A DNA stretch of 64,000 nucleotides from Streptomyces venezuelae (GTDB taxonomy: Bacteria; Actinomycetota; Actinomycetes; Streptomycetales; Streptomycetaceae), in the NCBI RefSeq assembly GCF_008642295.1, contig NZ_CP029190.1:4447501-4511500 (forward strand), written 5' to 3'. A model generated the notes under the pieces. The model saw only the letters and a list, made by a program, of their open reading frames with translations, did no database searches and was not told where the DNA came from. The position numbers and the translations under genes were made by a program. This document shows positions 62,735 through 64,000 of the stretch, piece by piece. How positions within the stretch are numbered: the stretch's first letter is position 1; each line of letters opens with the position of its first letter.

Positions 62735-63100
62735 ATGAGTTTCCCCGCTCCCGGGGGTCATCAGCGTGTGGAGATCAGAATCCTGGCCCTGGAGGGGCCC
62801 GAAGTCGACCCCGTCGAGCTGTGCGCGCGCGTCAGGGCGATCTGCCGGGACGGGCCCGGTGAAGTGGTGTGCGATGCCACCGCCCTCACCGCGCCCACCC
62901 TCGGCGCCGTCAACGCCGTGGCCCGGGCCGCGCTCACCGCGCGACGGCTCGGCGTGCCCTTCCGGGTGCGCGCCTCGCCCGCCCTGCACGCCCTGCTGGA
63001 CCTCGTAGGGCTAGGCCAGCCGCTCCGGGAGCCCGAACAGCGGGAACCACCTGGCCGTGTCCAGGAAGGCGTTGAGCCCGACGATCCGGCCGTCGGCTGA
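62735..63100 (+). CDS. STAS-like small protein
   Basis: The protein has about 121 residues. The core (about 13-95) alternates strands and helices like a STAS domain: IRILALEGPEVDPVELCARV, VVCDATALTAPTLGAVNAVA and ARRLGVPFRVRASPALHALL with the closing LVGLG. STAS proteins take part in partner switching or sensing; no anti-sigma partner adjoins. The start is uncertain: ATG 62735 lacks a good ribosome site, and GTG 62768 lies ten bases after GGGGG. The last 30 codons overlap the convergent sigma gene, so the tail may be unimportant. Confidence 0.7.
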   Translation: MSFPAPGGHQRVEIRILALEGPEVDPVELCARVRAICRDGPGEVVCDATALTAPTLGAVNAVARAALTARRLGVPFRVRASPALHALLDLVGLGQPLREPEQREPPGRVQEGVEPDDPAVG

Positions 63101-63994
63101 GATCTCCAGGACCTGGAGCGCCCACGGGGTGTGCCCCACGCCGTCCTCCGCCGGCCGGTACTGCCCGAAGGCCGGCAGGCCGTTCGCCGTGGTCGGGATC
63201 AGGCGGGACCCCTTGCAGCCGATGCCCTGGTTCAGGTGCCAGGCCGCGATGTCGGCCGGGCCCTGGAGCCACAGGTCGAACGGCGGCATGGACAGCACCG
63301 CGTCCTCGTGCAGCAGCGCGGTCAGCGAGGTGATGTCATACGCCTCGAAGGCCGTCAGATAGCGCCGGAGCAGCTCGGCCTGGTCCGCGTCCAGCGGGTC
63401 CGCCGGCCGGCCCTCCCGCGGCGGGTGCGCGGCCATCGTGGCCCGCGCCCGCTGCAGCGCGCTGTTCACCGAGGCCACCGTGGTGTCCAGCAGCTCCGCG
63501 GTCTCGTCCGCCTTCCAGGCCAGCACCTCCCGCAGGATCAGCACGGCCCGCTGCTTCGCCGGCAGGTGCTGGAGCGCCGCCACGAACGCCAGCCGCACGG
63601 ACTCCTTCGCCAGGGCCGCCTCCGCCGGGTCCGCGGTCTGCGGCAGCACCCGCCCGTCCGGCACCGGCTCCAGCCAGGTCACCTCCGGCCGCTCGTTGAG
63701 CACGGCGGAGGCCTGGGCCTGCGGGGCGGTCAGGTCCATCGGGCGGGCCCGCTTGTTCCCCGCGTTCAGCAGGTCCAGGCAGACGTTGGTGGCGATCCGG
63801 TAGAGCCAGGACCGCAGGGAGGAACGCCCCTCGAACTTCTCGAAGCTGCGCCATGCGCGGATGTACGTGTCCTGGACCGCGTCCTCCGCGTCGAAGGAGG
63901 AGCCGAGCATCCGGTAGCAGTATCCGGTCAGCTCGACCCGGTACCGCTCCATCGCCTCGTCCAGGCCCGGTTCCGTCGTTGCGAGGTCACTCAT
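63011..63994 (-). CDS. ECF sigma factor with SnoaL-like C-terminal domain (SigG/TIGR02960 type)
   Basis: The 327-residue protein has sigma region 2 (about 15-90, TGYCYRMLGSSFDAEDAVQD, TYIRAWRSFEKFEGRSSLRS, WLYRIATNVCLDLLN) and region 4 (about 130-195, LPAKQRAVLILREVLAWKAD, ETAELLDTTVASVNSALQRA). A SnoaL_2-like domain then follows (about 205-325, LRRYLTAFEAYDITSLTALL, GPADIAAWHLNQGIGCKG). The extra domain replaces a separate anti-sigma factor and can modulate activity. The DGGG motif of ECF41 is absent, so the SigG-type group fits better. No cognate anti-sigma gene is seen before the window ends. The ATG is six bases from the window edge. Confidence 0.92.
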   Translation of the reverse strand: MSDLATTEPGLDEAMERYRVELTGYCYRMLGSSFDAEDAVQDTYIRAWRSFEKFEGRSSLRSWLYRIATNVCLDLLNAGNKRARPMDLTAPQAQASAVLNERPEVTWLEPVPDGRVLPQTADPAEAALAKESVRLAFVAALQHLPAKQRAVLILREVLAWKADETAELLDTTVASVNSALQRARATMAAHPPREGRPADPLDADQAELLRRYLTAFEAYDITSLTALLHEDAVLSMPPFDLWLQGPADIAAWHLNQGIGCKGSRLIPTTANGLPAFGQYRPAEDGVGHTPWALQVLEISADGRIVGLNAFLDTARWFPLFGLPERLA

Positions 63995-64000
63995 GTCCGC

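Overview
The window is a chromosomal core segment from a Streptomyces species or very close relative. The DNA is extremely GC-rich with strong third-position GC bias. GTG and TTG starts are frequent, many cistrons overlap by ATGA or GTGA, and several families here are typical of streptomycetes (DUF6350, DUF3017, the SCO4848 family, DUF6716). From memory, the order sucD - purN - purH - folD - mdh - glyA - trpS - sdhCDAB - neuAB - BMP transporter - cdd - deoA follows the SCO4809-SCO4895 part of the S. coelicolor chromosome. I saw no rRNA, tRNA, insertion sequence, prophage or CRISPR array.

Layout. 1-10.4 kb: end of sucD, an unusual HTH/sigma-like membrane protein, the DUF6350 protein, purN-purH (translationally coupled), folD with DUF3017, and mdh. 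This is central carbon, purine and one-carbon metabolism, with strong hairpin terminators between units. 10.4-13.8 kb: a three-gene unit of unknown function. A multi-pass membrane protein and a small helical protein share a 14-residue Gly/Asn-rich motif that looks like an amyloid or homotypic signalling motif, and a Pro-rich single-pass protein follows. 13.8-16.9 kb: a carboxymuconolactone decarboxylase-type protein divergent from a MocR regulator, then a DMT exporter. 17-19.8 kb: a YgiB/YgiC-like pair (small lipoprotein and glutathionylspermidine-synthase-like ligase) and rocD. 19.9-24.3 kb: a ZTP riboswitch ahead of glyA, then trpS, a 2'-5' RNA ligase-like protein and a YihY membrane protein. 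24.2-36 kb: cell-envelope genes (D-Ala-D-Ala carboxypeptidase, SCO4848-type protein, metallophosphoesterase, oligopeptide-type binding protein, lipoprotein), a TetR-controlled small operon with two exact operators, a membrane/hydrolase fusion, and a Uma2 nuclease-fold protein. 36-40.2 kb: sdhCDAB and an OHCU decarboxylase. 40.5-46 kb: a sigma factor with a membrane partner, an L,D-transpeptidase, a methylmalonyl-CoA mutase large subunit and LeuE. 46-54 kb: two divergent arms for a nonulosonic-acid (sialic acid or Kdn type) surface glycopolymer. 54-62.6 kb: an M20 amidohydrolase and a nucleoside import and salvage locus (BMP lipoprotein, ABC ATPase, two permeases, cdd, deoA). The window ends with a STAS-like protein convergent to an ECF sigma factor.

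How the parts fit. Formyl-folate chemistry (folD, glyA, purN, purH) is spread along the segment, and ZTP sensing at glyA ties it to purine status. The BMP transporter brings in nucleosides that Cdd and DeoA degrade; a near-identical palindrome before three of these units suggests one shared regulator. Two CDS appear to use non-standard start codons (ATC for the nucleoside ABC ATPase, CTG for the OHCU decarboxylase). Functions are by motif recognition only; no searches were run.
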